From Alcaligenes faecalis (lineage in GTDB: Bacteria > Pseudomonadota > Gammaproteobacteria > Burkholderiales > Burkholderiaceae_B), in NCBI RefSeq assembly GCF_041521385.1, contig NZ_CP168006.1, forward strand, positions 868,001 to 932,000: 64,000 nucleotides of DNA, given 5' to 3'. Positions 17,797-27,312 of the stretch are shown here, in pieces; the stretch's first letter is position 1, and the number at the start of each line of letters is the position of its first letter. Made by a program: the position numbers and the translations under genes. The notes beneath the pieces were generated by a model. That model was not told where the DNA came from. It saw only the letters and a list, made by a program, of their open reading frames with translations, and did not search any database.

Positions 17797-19298
17797 AGCT
17801 GGCTCGAGGATGGATTCGATTGAGAGGAGTTATGGATGTTGGTCAGAGGCTCGGCGGGGTCCAGCCCACCGCCCAAGGCGCTATACATAGCAATCTGGCT
17901 GGCCAAGAGCGCGCGACGTGTTTGCACCACTTGCTGCTCCACATCCAGCAAATCACGCTGCGCATCCAGCACTTCCAGATAGGCGGCTGAACCGTTGTCG
18001 TAACGCATCTGTGCCAGGCGGGCGCGCTCGGTCTGAGCGCGACGGGCCACCAGTTGAACGTCCAGTTGCTGCCTTAACCAATGGCGAGTCGACAAAGCAT
18101 CCGACACTTCCCGGAATGCGGTCTGAATCGCTTGCTCGTACTCGGCGATACGCATGTCACGACGCACGTATGAGACGTCCAGATTGGCGCTGCGACGGCC
18201 ACCGTCAAAGATAGGCAGGGAAATCGTAGGGGCGAACATCCAGGCTTTGCTGCCGGAATCAAACAGACCATCCAGCTCGGCGCTGGCGGTGCCGAAATTG
18301 CCGGTCAAGGCAATACGCGGGAAGAAGGCAGCGCGGGCTGCACCAATATTGGCGTTGGCCGCCCGCAACTTGTGTTCAGCCGCAATAATGTCGGGACGCC
18401 AGACCATCAAGTCCGACGGCAAACCGGGGGCCAGCTCGGCCAGCACAAGGTTTTCAGCTACAGGCTCCCCCGTTAGAGACACTCCCGGATCGGCACCCAA
18501 TAGCTGTTGCAAGGCATGCAGTTGTACCGCGCGCTGCTGCTCCAATTGAGCCAGCATGGACTGAGCCTGCGTCAGCAAGGTTTGCACCTGCGTCACATCC
18601 AGCTTGGACGTTGCACCCACTTCATAGCGGCGGGAGAAAATGCGGTAGGACTCCTGACGCGTCTCCACGCTTTTACGAGCGATCTGCACTCGCTCGTCCA
18701 GCTCGCGTACCACAATATAGTTATTGGCCACTTGCGAAACCAGGGCCACATGCACAGCCTGTCGGCCTGCCTCGGTAGCCAGCCAGCCTTGCAAGGCGGC
18801 ATCTTCCAGGCTACGTACACGGCCCCACAAATCCAGCTCCCAACTCGTCAAACCGACCTGGGCACGATAATCTCCGCCCGTCACGGCCTGGCCGCTCGGG
18901 TTCATATCACCTGGCACGCGCGAACGCGCAGTCTGACCACCCACGGTGAATTCAGGAAAGCGTTCGCTGCGCTGCAAATTCAGCATGGCCCGGGCCTCAT
19001 CCACCCGTAACATGGCGACGCGCATATCGCGGTTGTTTTCCAGTGCCGTCTCAATGAGCTTGCTCAGAACCGGATCTTTAAAATATTGGCGCCAACCCAG
19101 ATCACGCGCCCGCACAGCATTGGCCTGCTCTGCAGACAGGTCCGAATAGACTTGCGGAACGGGGGCGGCGGGCTGCTGGTAATCGGGTGCCATTGAAGCA
19201 CAAGCAGTTAACGTCAGCAGCAAGGCAGCCAACGCAAAATGAGGGCGACGCGCAGCACTTCGGTACGTGATACTCAAATCATAGGTCTGTGGGGCCAT
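17793..19298 (-). CDS. Outer-membrane efflux lipoprotein, NodT family
   Basis: 501 residues with a lipobox in LTLTACASM (Cys about residue 33) and the two repeats of the TolC/NodT outer-membrane factor fold. Helical coiled-coil motifs include RAMLNLQRSERFPEF and IGAARAAFFPRIALTG. It supplies the outer-membrane channel of the exporter. It is the first gene of the four-gene unit. No clear ribosome-binding site is seen before the ATG at 19298, so the exact start is uncertain. Confidence 0.88.
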   Translation of the reverse strand: MAPQTYDLSITYRSAARRPHFALAALLLTLTACASMAPDYQQPAAPVPQVYSDLSAEQANAVRARDLGWRQYFKDPVLSKLIETALENNRDMRVAMLRVDEARAMLNLQRSERFPEFTVGGQTARSRVPGDMNPSGQAVTGGDYRAQVGLTSWELDLWGRVRSLEDAALQGWLATEAGRQAVHVALVSQVANNYIVVRELDERVQIARKSVETRQESYRIFSRRYEVGATSKLDVTQVQTLLTQAQSMLAQLEQQRAVQLHALQQLLGADPGVSLTGEPVAENLVLAELAPGLPSDLMVWRPDIIAAEHKLRAANANIGAARAAFFPRIALTGNFGTASAELDGLFDSGSKAWMFAPTISLPIFDGGRRSANLDVSYVRRDMRIAEYEQAIQTAFREVSDALSTRHWLRQQLDVQLVARRAQTERARLAQMRYDNGSAAYLEVLDAQRDLLDVEQQVVQTRRALLASQIAMYSALGGGLDPAEPLTNIHNSSQSNPSSSQL

Positions 19299-19356
19299 GG
19301 GAAAACATGCCTAAGGAGAAAAAGGAGAACTGCCGTCAAGGCAAAACAGCACGCCA

Positions 19357-19382
19357 GCGATAGGCCGCCTTGTGCCTATCGC
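19357..19382 (-). terminator. Hairpin between phaC and the exporter operon
   Basis: GCGATAGGC and GCCTATCGC form a perfect 9-bp stem with an 8-base loop. On the minus strand it is followed by a GTTTTG stretch rather than a long T-run, so it may be a weak terminator or an RNA-stabilising stem. Confidence 0.4.
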
Positions 19383-19440
19383 CGACATAAAACAGAACAA
19401 CTCGCTCACCTCAACCGTGAGCTTGTATGAACCAGATCGC

Positions 19441-21195
19441 TTACTTCACTAATACATATTGACCGGGTGCCGGGCCGACTGGCGTATAGCCCTGTTTGGC
19501 TGCCCCCATTTGCGGCGGTTTTACGGCCTCGCCCGAACGGGTTTTCAGCCATTCAGTCCAGGCGGGCCACCAGGAGCCCTGATGAGACTCCGCTTGTGCC
19601 TGCCAGTCGTCCACCAGTACAGGCGCGGTGCCTGCTGCGCGGGTATGGATCTGATATTTGCGACGCGGATGACCCGGTTCACTGACAATTCCAGCGTTAT
19701 GCCCACCCGTGGTCAAAACAAAAGTGATCTCAGAAGGGACCAGATAATGCAGCTTGTAAACAGAGCGCCAAGGTGCAACGTGATCGGAAACCGTACCGAC
19801 GCAGAAAATGGGCAAATCAACTTGCGCCAAAGAAACGATACGACCTTGAACCGGATAACGGTTTTGACTTAAATCATTATTCAAATACATGCGCCGCAAA
19901 TACTGCGAATGCATAGTGGCTGGCATACGCGTGGCATCTGCATTCCAGGCCATTAAATCGCTCAAGGGGCGACGTTCGCCCAATAGATACTTATTAACCA
20001 TGGGCGCCCACAATAAATCAGCGGAGCGCAGCATTTGAAAAGCAACTTCCATCTGATTGGCGCGCAAGTACCCCTCATCAGCCATCTGGGCTTCCAGCAG
20101 GCTGACCTGGCTCTCATCAATAAACAGGGACAAATCACCAGGTTCGGAAAAGTCGGTTTGAGCGGCAAAGAACGTCAGGGAAGCGAGCCTGTCGTCACCA
20201 TCGCGTGCCATGGCGGCTGCGGCAATGGCCAGCAAGGTGCCACCCAGACAATAGCCAGTGGCGTGGATTTTCTGGCCGGGGACAATGGCATTCACTGCAT
20301 CCAGACTGGCCTTCCAACCCAAACGAATGTAGTCGTCCATCCCGAAGGCATGATCTTGGGCACCAGGGTTTTTCCAGGACAGGCAAAATACGGTATGGCC
20401 TTGATCCACCAGGTATTTGATCAGGGAGTTTTGCTGGGACAAATCCAGAATGTAGTACTTCATGATCCAGGCCGGCACGATCAGAACAGGCTCTGGATGG
20501 ACCTGCTTGGTAGTAGGCGTGTACTGGATCAGTTCGACCAGCTCGTTACGCAGCACCACCTTGCCCGGTGTAGCGGCGAGATCCTTGCCGACCACAAAAT
20601 CTTCCGTACCTGCGGGGGGTTCACCGGCAAACTGGGCCTGCATATCCTGCTGCCAGTTTGCCAGGCCACGGCTGAAGTTATCCCCCTGTTCCGCAAGGGT
20701 TTTGTCCCACACCAAAGGATTGGTCCAAGCGAAGTTGCTGGGGCTGAGCATGTTCAGCCATTGCTCGGCACCGAAGGCAATCAGCTTTTGATGATGGGGT
20801 TCAACACCGGCCACACCTTCCGTGGCGCTTTGCCACCACTGCTGCTGCGCCTGATAGGTTTGTCGCAGCAAATTAAAAGGCCAGCGGTCCCAGGCGGGAT
20901 CAGAAAAACGGCGATCAGTATAGACAGGCGTGGGGGTTTGTTCAGACCTTGGCGAAGACAACTGGGCCGATGCCGCCAGCTCCTCGCTCCATTCGAGGAA
21001 CAACTGTTCCCACTGGCGTTGGGCCAACTGTCTTAACTGCTCTTGTTTGCCGGGGCTAAGGGCCAGATGACGTATCCAATCCATCCAGGCAAGAAATTGC
21101 GATTCAGGGGAGATGGAGCTCCAGATGCGAGCCCAGGCGGCTCGTGCGGATGCATCTAACTGCTCAGTCTGATCAAGGGACTGCCTGCTAACCAT
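19441..21195 (-). CDS. phaC: Class I poly(3-hydroxyalkanoate) synthase
   Basis: 584 residues, the usual class I length. The catalytic cysteine is in the lipase-like box GYCLGGTL, the aspartate in GTVSDHVAPW and the histidine in TTGGHNAGIVSEPGH. The helical N-terminal region ends near FNLLRQTYQAQQQWW, and the tryptophan-rich C-terminus (GSWWPAWTEWLKTR) is typical. It polymerises (R)-3-hydroxyacyl-CoA on granules. I chose the ATG at 21195 after GCGGAGTGG. It is separated from phaA/phaB by the four-gene exporter, unlike the usual phaCAB order. Confidence 0.95.
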   Translation of the reverse strand: MVSRQSLDQTEQLDASARAAWARIWSSISPESQFLAWMDWIRHLALSPGKQEQLRQLAQRQWEQLFLEWSEELAASAQLSSPRSEQTPTPVYTDRRFSDPAWDRWPFNLLRQTYQAQQQWWQSATEGVAGVEPHHQKLIAFGAEQWLNMLSPSNFAWTNPLVWDKTLAEQGDNFSRGLANWQQDMQAQFAGEPPAGTEDFVVGKDLAATPGKVVLRNELVELIQYTPTTKQVHPEPVLIVPAWIMKYYILDLSQQNSLIKYLVDQGHTVFCLSWKNPGAQDHAFGMDDYIRLGWKASLDAVNAIVPGQKIHATGYCLGGTLLAIAAAAMARDGDDRLASLTFFAAQTDFSEPGDLSLFIDESQVSLLEAQMADEGYLRANQMEVAFQMLRSADLLWAPMVNKYLLGERRPLSDLMAWNADATRMPATMHSQYLRRMYLNNDLSQNRYPVQGRIVSLAQVDLPIFCVGTVSDHVAPWRSVYKLHYLVPSEITFVLTTGGHNAGIVSEPGHPRRKYQIHTRAAGTAPVLVDDWQAQAESHQGSWWPAWTEWLKTRSGEAVKPPQMGAAKQGYTPVGPAPGQYVLVK

Positions 21196-21632
21196 TGCCA
21201 CTCCGCAAAAAGTACACAAAAAACAGATACGACTACTTAGTCTTTTTAATAGTACACCAGTTTACATCTAAACCTTTTGCATGCAGGCCTTTTAATAAAG
21301 AGCGATAAAAAACCTTTGCGTTAGATCAAGTTCATGACAGATAAAAAACCGTCAGCTTGAACCCCATTTTTTGTTATACCGTGACTTTTATGAAATAAGG
21401 AAATGAAAGCCAGTCAAAAACAAATAAATGTTTTAAAAAATTTTAGAAAACAAAACACGGCATTTCAATGAAACCAGTGGCTACCCAAACACAGAACAGA
21501 ACCATTATTTCTGCAACTATGTGACAAAACAAGCAAAGCACCGCCTCTCATTCAACCTGGTTTACCATCCGCCTGGAACAAGCAGCCTGATATACTGCAG
21601 GCCCCATATCTTGCCCATCCACACAGGATGAC
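21196..21632. promoter_or_regulatory. Divergent promoter region of phaC and the tetR-family gene
   Basis: 437 bp, clearly richer in A and T than its surroundings, without a credible coding frame. An extended -10 (TGATATACT, 21588-21596) lies about 37 bp before the regulator's ATG. I found no convincing palindromic operator or terminator in the rest. Confidence 0.5.
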
Positions 21633-22298
21633 ATGACAGTCACGCACCCAAATAAGCCTCATAAAAACGAAAGCACAAACAAGCGACGTTACCTGCCCTC
21701 GGCCGAGCGCAAGCGAGAAATCCTGAAGGCCGCTTTTGACGAGTTTTCCCACCGGGGTTTTTTGGGAACTTCGCTTGAGCGCATCGCCGCCCGCGCTGGA
21801 ATTTCCAAGTCCGGAATTTACGCCCACTACAACAGCAAAGATGACGTATTCGAGGACATGCTCCACTGCACGCTCCTGCCCCCCGAGAACAACACCTTTG
21901 AGCTTCCCGATACCTGCGAGGCAGACACCCTTTCCTGTCTTGTAGACGCATACCTCAAGCAACTCTATGAACGCCTGTCCAGCCCGGACGTGCAAGCCAT
22001 GTTCAGACTGTTGATGACCGAAAGCGGTCGTGTCCCTGATCTGGCCCAGTATTGGGGACAACAACTCTTGGAGCAGAACTACACGGCCAACCAGGCTTTT
22101 TTTCAACTGGGCATCCAACGAGGGCTTATCCGCCCCGATGTGAGCTCCTCGGACTACCTCCAGGCGGCCTCCCCTTCCCTGATGTGGTTAATGGTTTTGC
22201 TGGTTCTAGGCCCGCAACACTCGCCTGTGCCCTTTGAGGAAGTCCGCCTCTTGCACAAACGCTTATTAATAGAGTGTCTGCAACCCGTGTCTGCCTGA
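21633..22298 (+). CDS. TetR-family transcriptional regulator
   Basis: 221 residues. The N-terminal helix-turn-helix is clear: REILKAAFDEFSHRGFLGTS, then LERIAARAGISKSGIYAHY and the FxSKDDVF-like continuation. The C-terminal ligand-binding domain is helical and not assignable. Its gene is divergent from phaC, which may be a target, although the 437-bp spacer allows other arrangements. It does not resemble PhaD closely enough to name it. Confidence 0.88.
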   Translation: MTVTHPNKPHKNESTNKRRYLPSAERKREILKAAFDEFSHRGFLGTSLERIAARAGISKSGIYAHYNSKDDVFEDMLHCTLLPPENNTFELPDTCEADTLSCLVDAYLKQLYERLSSPDVQAMFRLLMTESGRVPDLAQYWGQQLLEQNYTANQAFFQLGIQRGLIRPDVSSSDYLQAASPSLMWLMVLLVLGPQHSPVPFEEVRLLHKRLLIECLQPVSA

Positions 22299-22503
22299 GC
22301 ACGCCCCCCGTGACATCAGGCAATCAGGCTAATGGCATGGGCAAGCAGGCTTGATTGGCATGCAAGGCCTCTTGTGTTGTAGGCCATAAGCCTCATCAAG
22401 CCTGACGTATAAGCACAGCCGAGCGGCGCGCTACACTTGTGGCCACCAATTATTCCCTTGAACCGCAACTACTCGTACAATTGTCGGTTGCAGTCCATTT
22501 TCA

Positions 22504-22534
22504 ATGGGTTCCCTCACCCCATCCACCAAAAAGG
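22504..22534 (+). promoter_or_regulatory. preQ1 class I riboswitch overlapping the yhhQ ribosome-binding site
   Basis: P1 is ATGGG (22504-22508) with CCCAT (22518-22522); the 9-base loop TTCCCTCAC keeps the family's GGTTC start and AC before the 3' strand. An A-rich tail CCACCAAAAAGG follows, whose final GG can pair with the loop C residues to close the pseudoknot. The AAGG is also the Shine-Dalgarno sequence, seven bases before the ATG, so ligand binding should block translation. Layout matches the short translational preQ1-I aptamers, and both downstream genes belong to queuosine supply. Confidence 0.82.
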
Positions 22535-22541
22535 TCCAGAC

Positions 22542-23216
22542 ATGACTCTGCCTACTGTGCCGTCTTCACGGCTGTCGTTCTACGTGCGACTTCTGATTGC
22601 CTTTCACATTTTTATTGTGATTGCCAGCAATTATCTGGTTCAACTTCCTATTGAACTATTCGGCTTTCATAGCACCTGGGGAGCCTTTAGCTTTCCCTTT
22701 GTTTTTCTGGCTACCGATCTGACCGTCCGTTTGATGGGCAAGTCCGAAGCACGCCGCGTGATTACCCGCGCCATGTTTCCAGCCCTGATCGCCTCTTATG
22801 TAGTCTCCGTGCTCTTTCATGAAGGCCAGTTCAATGGTTTGCAGACGCTAGGCGAGTTCAACAGCTTTGTATTTCGTATTGCCGTGGCCAGTTTTGCCGC
22901 CTACGTTTTGGGGCAATTACTGGATGTTCAGGTCTTTGACCGCATCCGTCGCGACTACAAGCAATGGTGGGTTGCTCCAGCCGCCGCCTCCGTCTTTGGC
23001 CAGGCTCTGGATACCTTGGCCTTTTTCGGCATCGCCTTCTGGCGCAGTAGCAATCCCTTCATGGCCGAGCACTGGGGCGAGATTGCCATCGTCGATTACG
23101 TCATCAAGCTGGGCGTCAGCCTGCTGCTGTTTGTACCTATGTATGGTGTGCTGCTCAATTCTCTGATCAATACGATGAAACGCCGCACCCTAAGCACCGC
23201 GCAGGTCAAAGCATGA
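22542..23216 (+). CDS. yhhQ: Queuosine precursor transporter (YhhQ/VUT family)
   Basis: 224 residues with about six membrane segments; the family usually has about 220. Typical family stretches are [17 protein letters not shown], where membrane-embedded charged residues line the path, and [15 protein letters not shown]. It imports queuosine precursors (preQ0, preQ1 or queuine). The ATG at 22542 is the one served by the preQ1 riboswitch; longer upstream starts would place coding sequence over the aptamer. It overlaps queC by four bases. Confidence 0.9.
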   Translation: MTLPTVPSSRLSFYVRLLIAFHIFIVIASNYLVQLPIELFGFHSTWGAFSFPFVFLATDLTVRLMGKSEARRVITRAMFPALIASYVVSVLFHEGQFNGLQTLGEFNSFVFRIAVASFAAYVLGQLLDVQVFDRIRRDYKQWWVAPAAASVFGQALDTLAFFGIAFWRSSNPFMAEHWGEIAIVDYVIKLGVSLLLFVPMYGVLLNSLINTMKRRTLSTAQVKA

Positions 23217-23926
23217 AACCGCACACTGCTCGCCGCCGGGCACTGGTTTTATTTTCAGGCGGACAAGACTCCGCCACCTGCCTGGCCTGGGCCCTGGACC
23301 GCTTTGCCTTTGTAGAAACCGTGGGCTTTGACTACGGCCAGCGCAACCATGCGGAACTGCAGTGTCGACAGACACTCCGCAACAAGCTCTGCCAGCAGTT
23401 CCCGCACTGGGCAGAGCGCCTGGGGCAAGACCATGTGCTCGATGCCAGCGTCCTGGCTCAGATAGGCGGCAGCGCCATGACCGAATCCATGACAATTGCC
23501 ATGCAGAAAGACGGTCTGCCCAATACCTTTGTGCCCGGTCGCAACCTGCTGTTCTTTACTCTGGCTGGCGCTCTGGCTTACCGCCGTGGCCTGGATACAC
23601 TGGTTGGCGGCATGTCTGAAACCGACTACTCGGGCTACCCAGACTGTCGCGACAACACGCTAAAAACACTGCAAGTGGCATTGAGCCTGGGGATCGAGCG
23701 CCCGCTGACCGTGGAAACACCATTGATGTGGCTGGATAAAGCAGATACCTGGGAACTGGCCCACCAGTTGGGCTCGGATGCTTTAGTGAAACTGATCCAG
23801 GAAGACAGCCATACCTGCTACCAGAATGTGCGAGAAACGCTGCATGACTGGGGATATGGCTGTGGGCAATGCCCGGCTTGTGAGCTGCGGGCTAAAGGGT
23901 ATGGGGATTGGAAGTTGAGGGGCTGA
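23213..23926 (+). CDS. queC: 7-cyano-7-deazaguanine synthase
   Basis: 237 residues. The N-type ATP pyrophosphatase loop is [11 protein letters not shown], and the zinc-binding cysteines lie at the C-terminus in [12 protein letters not shown] with an earlier cysteine in DSHTCYQN. It converts 7-carboxy-7-deazaguanine to preQ0 with ATP and ammonia. The [15 protein letters not shown] segment is characteristic. It is translationally coupled to yhhQ (ATGA overlap) and shares the preQ1 riboswitch. Confidence 0.95.
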   Translation: MKPHTARRRALVLFSGGQDSATCLAWALDRFAFVETVGFDYGQRNHAELQCRQTLRNKLCQQFPHWAERLGQDHVLDASVLAQIGGSAMTESMTIAMQKDGLPNTFVPGRNLLFFTLAGALAYRRGLDTLVGGMSETDYSGYPDCRDNTLKTLQVALSLGIERPLTVETPLMWLDKADTWELAHQLGSDALVKLIQEDSHTCYQNVRETLHDWGYGCGQCPACELRAKGYGDWKLRG

Positions 23927-23936
23927 TATTACGTAG

Positions 23937-24734
23937 TTACTCAATACGATAGGCGGCTGGGACCTCGCGATACAGTGTCACTGCCGCCTGTAAAGACAAT
24001 AACTCCTTAATTACAAGCATGATAAAAAACAAGAAATAAATTAAAAATGGACCCGCAAAATACCTTTGAAGTGTCACCGTCGACTCCAACTGACTAAAAT
24101 AGCCCCCAGACTCAACCGCCTCACAAACGCTTTCCAGATCACTCAAAGAAAGAGGCTTAGTCTCATCAGAAACACCACTTAAACAAAGTGAAACATCAAA
24201 AAACCAACGCTCATCGCCATACTTCAAGAAAGATCTCAAACCCTGCTCCCCTTGCCACACCCAAACATCACTTTCATCAAATTTAATTATTGCCTCAGAA
24301 TTAAAAGTCAAGATAGCGAAGGGTGTAGAAAGGAACAACAAAAAAGCAAACCCTAGAGTGGTGAAAATCACACGATCAGCAGTAGGTTTGCTTACCTTAC
24401 ACTCACCCCACTTTACCCAACGGCCTGCTTTACCCATATTTTTTAATGGGATAGATAAAGAACGTGACCATTTGACTGCTCTATTGGTATCCCTAGGACA
24501 ACTCACACCCTCGATAGAGTACATTGCCTTGAACCTTTCTAAGTCCAAGCAATTTTTTCTTTCAGACTCAAGAAATGAATCATAAAACTCTTCCCTATGA
24601 AAAGAAGACCAAATTTTATTAAAGAAAATAAAGTACGCTCCTTTATATTTAAGATAAGCAACTGAAAAAAAGAACACAACAACAGCAAGCAAAGAAGAAA
24701 AATAAGTTAAAGAAGAAGAAATTAAGTTAACCAT
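23937..24734 (-). CDS. Uncharacterised membrane protein in an AT-rich island
   Basis: 265 residues with an N-terminal membrane segment (SSLLAVVVFFFSVAYL), a second one at about 125-145 (GFAFLLFLSTPFAILTF) and a third near 230-250 (FLIYFLFFIMLVI). Base and codon use are visibly more AT-rich than in all neighbours, which suggests recent acquisition. I do not recognise it; it may belong to the DUF6216-type proteins, but I cannot confirm that. The ATG lies directly in the T-run of the glyA terminator and has no good ribosome-binding site, so expression is doubtful. Confidence 0.65.
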   Translation of the reverse strand: MVNLISSSLTYFSSLLAVVVFFFSVAYLKYKGAYFIFFNKIWSSFHREEFYDSFLESERKNCLDLERFKAMYSIEGVSCPRDTNRAVKWSRSLSIPLKNMGKAGRWVKWGECKVSKPTADRVIFTTLGFAFLLFLSTPFAILTFNSEAIIKFDESDVWVWQGEQGLRSFLKYGDERWFFDVSLCLSGVSDETKPLSLSDLESVCEAVESGGYFSQLESTVTLQRYFAGPFLIYFLFFIMLVIKELLSLQAAVTLYREVPAAYRIE

Positions 24735-24766
24735 AAAAAAAACCCAACCACCAAAGTGGCTGGGCT
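24734..24766 (-). terminator. Terminator after glyA
   Basis: On the minus strand CCCAGCCAC and GTGGTTGGG pair with one mismatch and are followed by eight T. The T-run abuts the start codon of the AT-rich orphan gene. Confidence 0.85.
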
Positions 24767-24787
24767 CCTATAAAAAAATCAATCAAA

Positions 24788-26077
24788 TCACAGCTGCGCT
24801 GGCTCCGTCTGCACTTGATACACCGGATAGCTTCGGCACAAGCTCACAATTTTTTCGCGGATCTCGTGCTTGACCTTATCTAAAGTGCCAGCCTCATAGG
24901 CATCAAGCACATCACACAAGTAATGCGCCAGCTGCTCGCAGTCCTCCACCGTAAAGCCACGTGTTGTTACAGCCGGCGTTCCGATACGGATACCCGAGGT
25001 CACCATGGGTGATCGGGGATCGTTGGGCACGGAGTTCTTGTTCACAGTAATGTAGACATCTGCCAAGGCATCGCTGGCCTCTTGCCCGGTGTAGGGCTTG
25101 GCCGACAAGTTGATCAGCATCATGTGGTTATCCGTCCCGCCTGACACGATGTTGTGACCACGCTGCATCAGTACCGCCGCCATGGCGCGGGCATTACGCA
25201 CCACGTTTTGCTGATAGGTACGGAATTCCGGCTGCAAAGCCTCTTTGAAAGCAATGGCTTTGGCCGCAATCAAGTGCATCAAGGGGCCGCCTTGCACGCC
25301 TGGGAATACAGCGGAATTCAGGCGTTTGTAGAAATCTTCGCTTTGCCCTTTAGCCATGATCACGCCACCACGTGGACCGCGCAGGGTTTTGTGCGTTGTG
25401 CTGGTGACTACATGGGCGTATGGCAAGGGGCTGGGGTATTCGCCCGCCGCCACCAGACCAGCTACGTGCGCCATATCCACCCAGAACCAGGCACCGACCT
25501 TGTCGGCGATCTGTCGCATACGCGCCCAATCCTTCACACGGGAATAGGCCGAGAAACCACCAATCAGCATTTTGGGCTTGGTCTCGATAGCAATGCGCTC
25601 CATTTCGTCGTAATCGATCAGCCCGGTTTGGGTATCCACTCCGTAAGGAACAATGTTGTAAAGACGCCCGGAAATATTGATGGGGTTACCGTGGGTCAGG
25701 TGCCCCCCCTGAGCCAGGTTCATCCCCATCACCGTATCGCCCGGTTTGAGCAAAGCCAGAAATACAGCAGTATTAGCCTGCGCTCCAGCATGAGGCTGTA
25801 CGTTGGCGTAATCACAATCGAACACAGCTTTCAGACGCTCGATAGCCAGACGTTCGGCTACGTCCACAAATTCACAACCGGCGTAGTAACGCTTGTCCGG
25901 ATAACCCTCGGCGTATTTGTTGGTAAACACGGAGTTCTGAACCTGCATAACCAAAGGGCTGGCATAGTTTTCCGAGGCAATCAGTTCTACGTGATCTTCC
26001 TGACGGCTTTCTTCGCCCTGAATGGCCTGAGCCAATTCCTTGTCGAATTCAGCCAGGCTGAGTGTGTTGTCGTACAT
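24788..26077 (-). CDS. glyA: Serine hydroxymethyltransferase
   Basis: 429 residues with an intact active site: [13 protein letters not shown] (Tyr55, Glu57, Tyr64, Tyr65), [21 protein letters not shown] and the PLP lysine Lys230 in [14 protein letters not shown], plus the carboxylate-binding Arg in [14 protein letters not shown]. It interconverts serine and glycine with tetrahydrofolate. It lies 73 bases downstream of the SerC-like dnfT1 on the same strand and may be co-transcribed with it. It is a useful internal comparison for the altered paralogue at 28877-30172. Confidence 0.95.
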   Translation of the reverse strand: MYDNTLSLAEFDKELAQAIQGEESRQEDHVELIASENYASPLVMQVQNSVFTNKYAEGYPDKRYYAGCEFVDVAERLAIERLKAVFDCDYANVQPHAGAQANTAVFLALLKPGDTVMGMNLAQGGHLTHGNPINISGRLYNIVPYGVDTQTGLIDYDEMERIAIETKPKMLIGGFSAYSRVKDWARMRQIADKVGAWFWVDMAHVAGLVAAGEYPSPLPYAHVVTSTTHKTLRGPRGGVIMAKGQSEDFYKRLNSAVFPGVQGGPLMHLIAAKAIAFKEALQPEFRTYQQNVVRNARAMAAVLMQRGHNIVSGGTDNHMMLINLSAKPYTGQEASDALADVYITVNKNSVPNDPRSPMVTSGIRIGTPAVTTRGFTVEDCEQLAHYLCDVLDAYEAGTLDKVKHEIREKIVSLCRSYPVYQVQTEPAQL

Positions 26078-26150
26078 CGCTTTTCCTTAAAAAAATTTCT
26101 ACCCACGTCGCGGCTACTTGCTTGGCCGCCTTGCAAAGCAGACGCACGCC

Positions 26151-27233
26151 CTAACCGTGCGTGCGCTCGAACTCGCGCATGAACGCTCCCAAGGCCTGCA
26201 CCGCGTCCAAGGTGACGGCGTTGTAGATACTGGCGCGCCAGCCTCCCGTTGATTGATGCCCCTTCAAACCGTGAAAACCATTTTTCTGCGCTTCTTTCGC
26301 AAACAAATCATCCAAAGCCGTTTCAGCAATATGAAACGGCACATTATTGATGGATCGATAGGCAGACCACACGTTATTGATATAAAAACCATTACTTTTA
26401 TCAATAACATCATAGAGATGTTGTGCTTTTTTCTGATTTATTTCGTACAACACGTCTATTCCACCTACCCGTTCAATCCACTCCAGCGTCAAACCCAATA
26501 CATACCAGGAAAAAGTAGACGGCGTATTGAACAAGGATTGCTTTTTTGCCTGCATGGAAAAATCCAACACCTGTGGCGTACCAGCTAAAGGCTTGTCTAA
26601 AATAGCAGGATTCAGCAATACCATTGTCACACCAGCAATACCCATGTTTTTCTGGGCTGAGGCGTAAATCAAATCGTGGGCTGAGATATCAAGCGGTTTT
26701 GACATCAGGCTGGAGCACGCATCACATACCAATGGAATAGGTGAAACAGGTGGTGTTGAAAATTGCAAGCCCTGTGCCGTTTCATTCTCTGTGTAATGCA
26801 AATACGCAGCATCCAGATTAATATTAGATTCATTAATTTCCGGGATACGATCAAATCCAGTTTCATAAGAACTCGCTATGATTCTTACTTGCCCATATTG
26901 CCCGGCAGCATTGGCGGCTTGTTCCGACCATAGCCCTGTATGTATATAGTCCGCTGTGTTTTTTTGATGAAGCAAGTTCATCGGAATTTGAGAAAACTGC
27001 AGATACGACCCTCCTTGCAGGAGCAAGACGTGATAATCCGATGGCACGGCCAGAACACGACGTACAGCGGCCTCAGTACGGTGGGCAAAATCCATGAAAG
27101 GCTGAGAACGATGACTGATTTCCATCACAGAAACCCCTGTGCCGGCGAAATCAAGCAGCTCATCTCGTACTTGCAATAGAACATCCATCGGCAAGGCACT
27201 GGGCCCTGCACTGAAATTAAAGGGTCGGGACAT
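26151..27233 (-). CDS. dnfT1: SerC-like phosphoserine aminotransferase homologue of the dnf cluster
   Basis: 360 residues that align with SerC over their whole length: FNFSAGPSALP start, SHRSQPF (His41, Arg42), PLP lysine Lys195 in ASAQKNMGIAG, GGWRASIYNA near the end. Two sites differ from SerC: the GGG-R-G-QF loop reads GGSYLQF, and the GHR motif reads GHQ (Gln327), so an arginine thought to hold the substrate phosphate or side-chain carboxylate is gone. The substrate may therefore not be phosphohydroxypyruvate. It is divergent from dnfR, and order and orientation fit the reported dnfT1-R-T2-ABCD set. The name rests on that order. Confidence 0.8.
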   Translation of the reverse strand: MSRPFNFSAGPSALPMDVLLQVRDELLDFAGTGVSVMEISHRSQPFMDFAHRTEAAVRRVLAVPSDYHVLLLQGGSYLQFSQIPMNLLHQKNTADYIHTGLWSEQAANAAGQYGQVRIIASSYETGFDRIPEINESNINLDAAYLHYTENETAQGLQFSTPPVSPIPLVCDACSSLMSKPLDISAHDLIYASAQKNMGIAGVTMVLLNPAILDKPLAGTPQVLDFSMQAKKQSLFNTPSTFSWYVLGLTLEWIERVGGIDVLYEINQKKAQHLYDVIDKSNGFYINNVWSAYRSINNVPFHIAETALDDLFAKEAQKNGFHGLKGHQSTGGWRASIYNAVTLDAVQALGAFMREFERTHG

Positions 27234-27262
27234 ACTTGTTGAGATCCTGTACAAACCTGAAC

Positions 27263-27288
27263 GCCGAAACAGGCCCCCCTGTTTCGGC
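27263..27288. promoter_or_regulatory. Perfect 11-bp stem with tetraloop upstream of dnfT1
   Basis: GCCGAAACAGG and CCTGTTTCGGC are separated by four bases. The hairpin lies 30 bases before the dnfT1 ATG and would sit in its 5' leader. No T-run follows on either strand. It could stabilise or attenuate the transcript. Confidence 0.5.
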
Positions 27289-27312
27289 AATGACAATCAA
27301 GTCTACGAGCAC

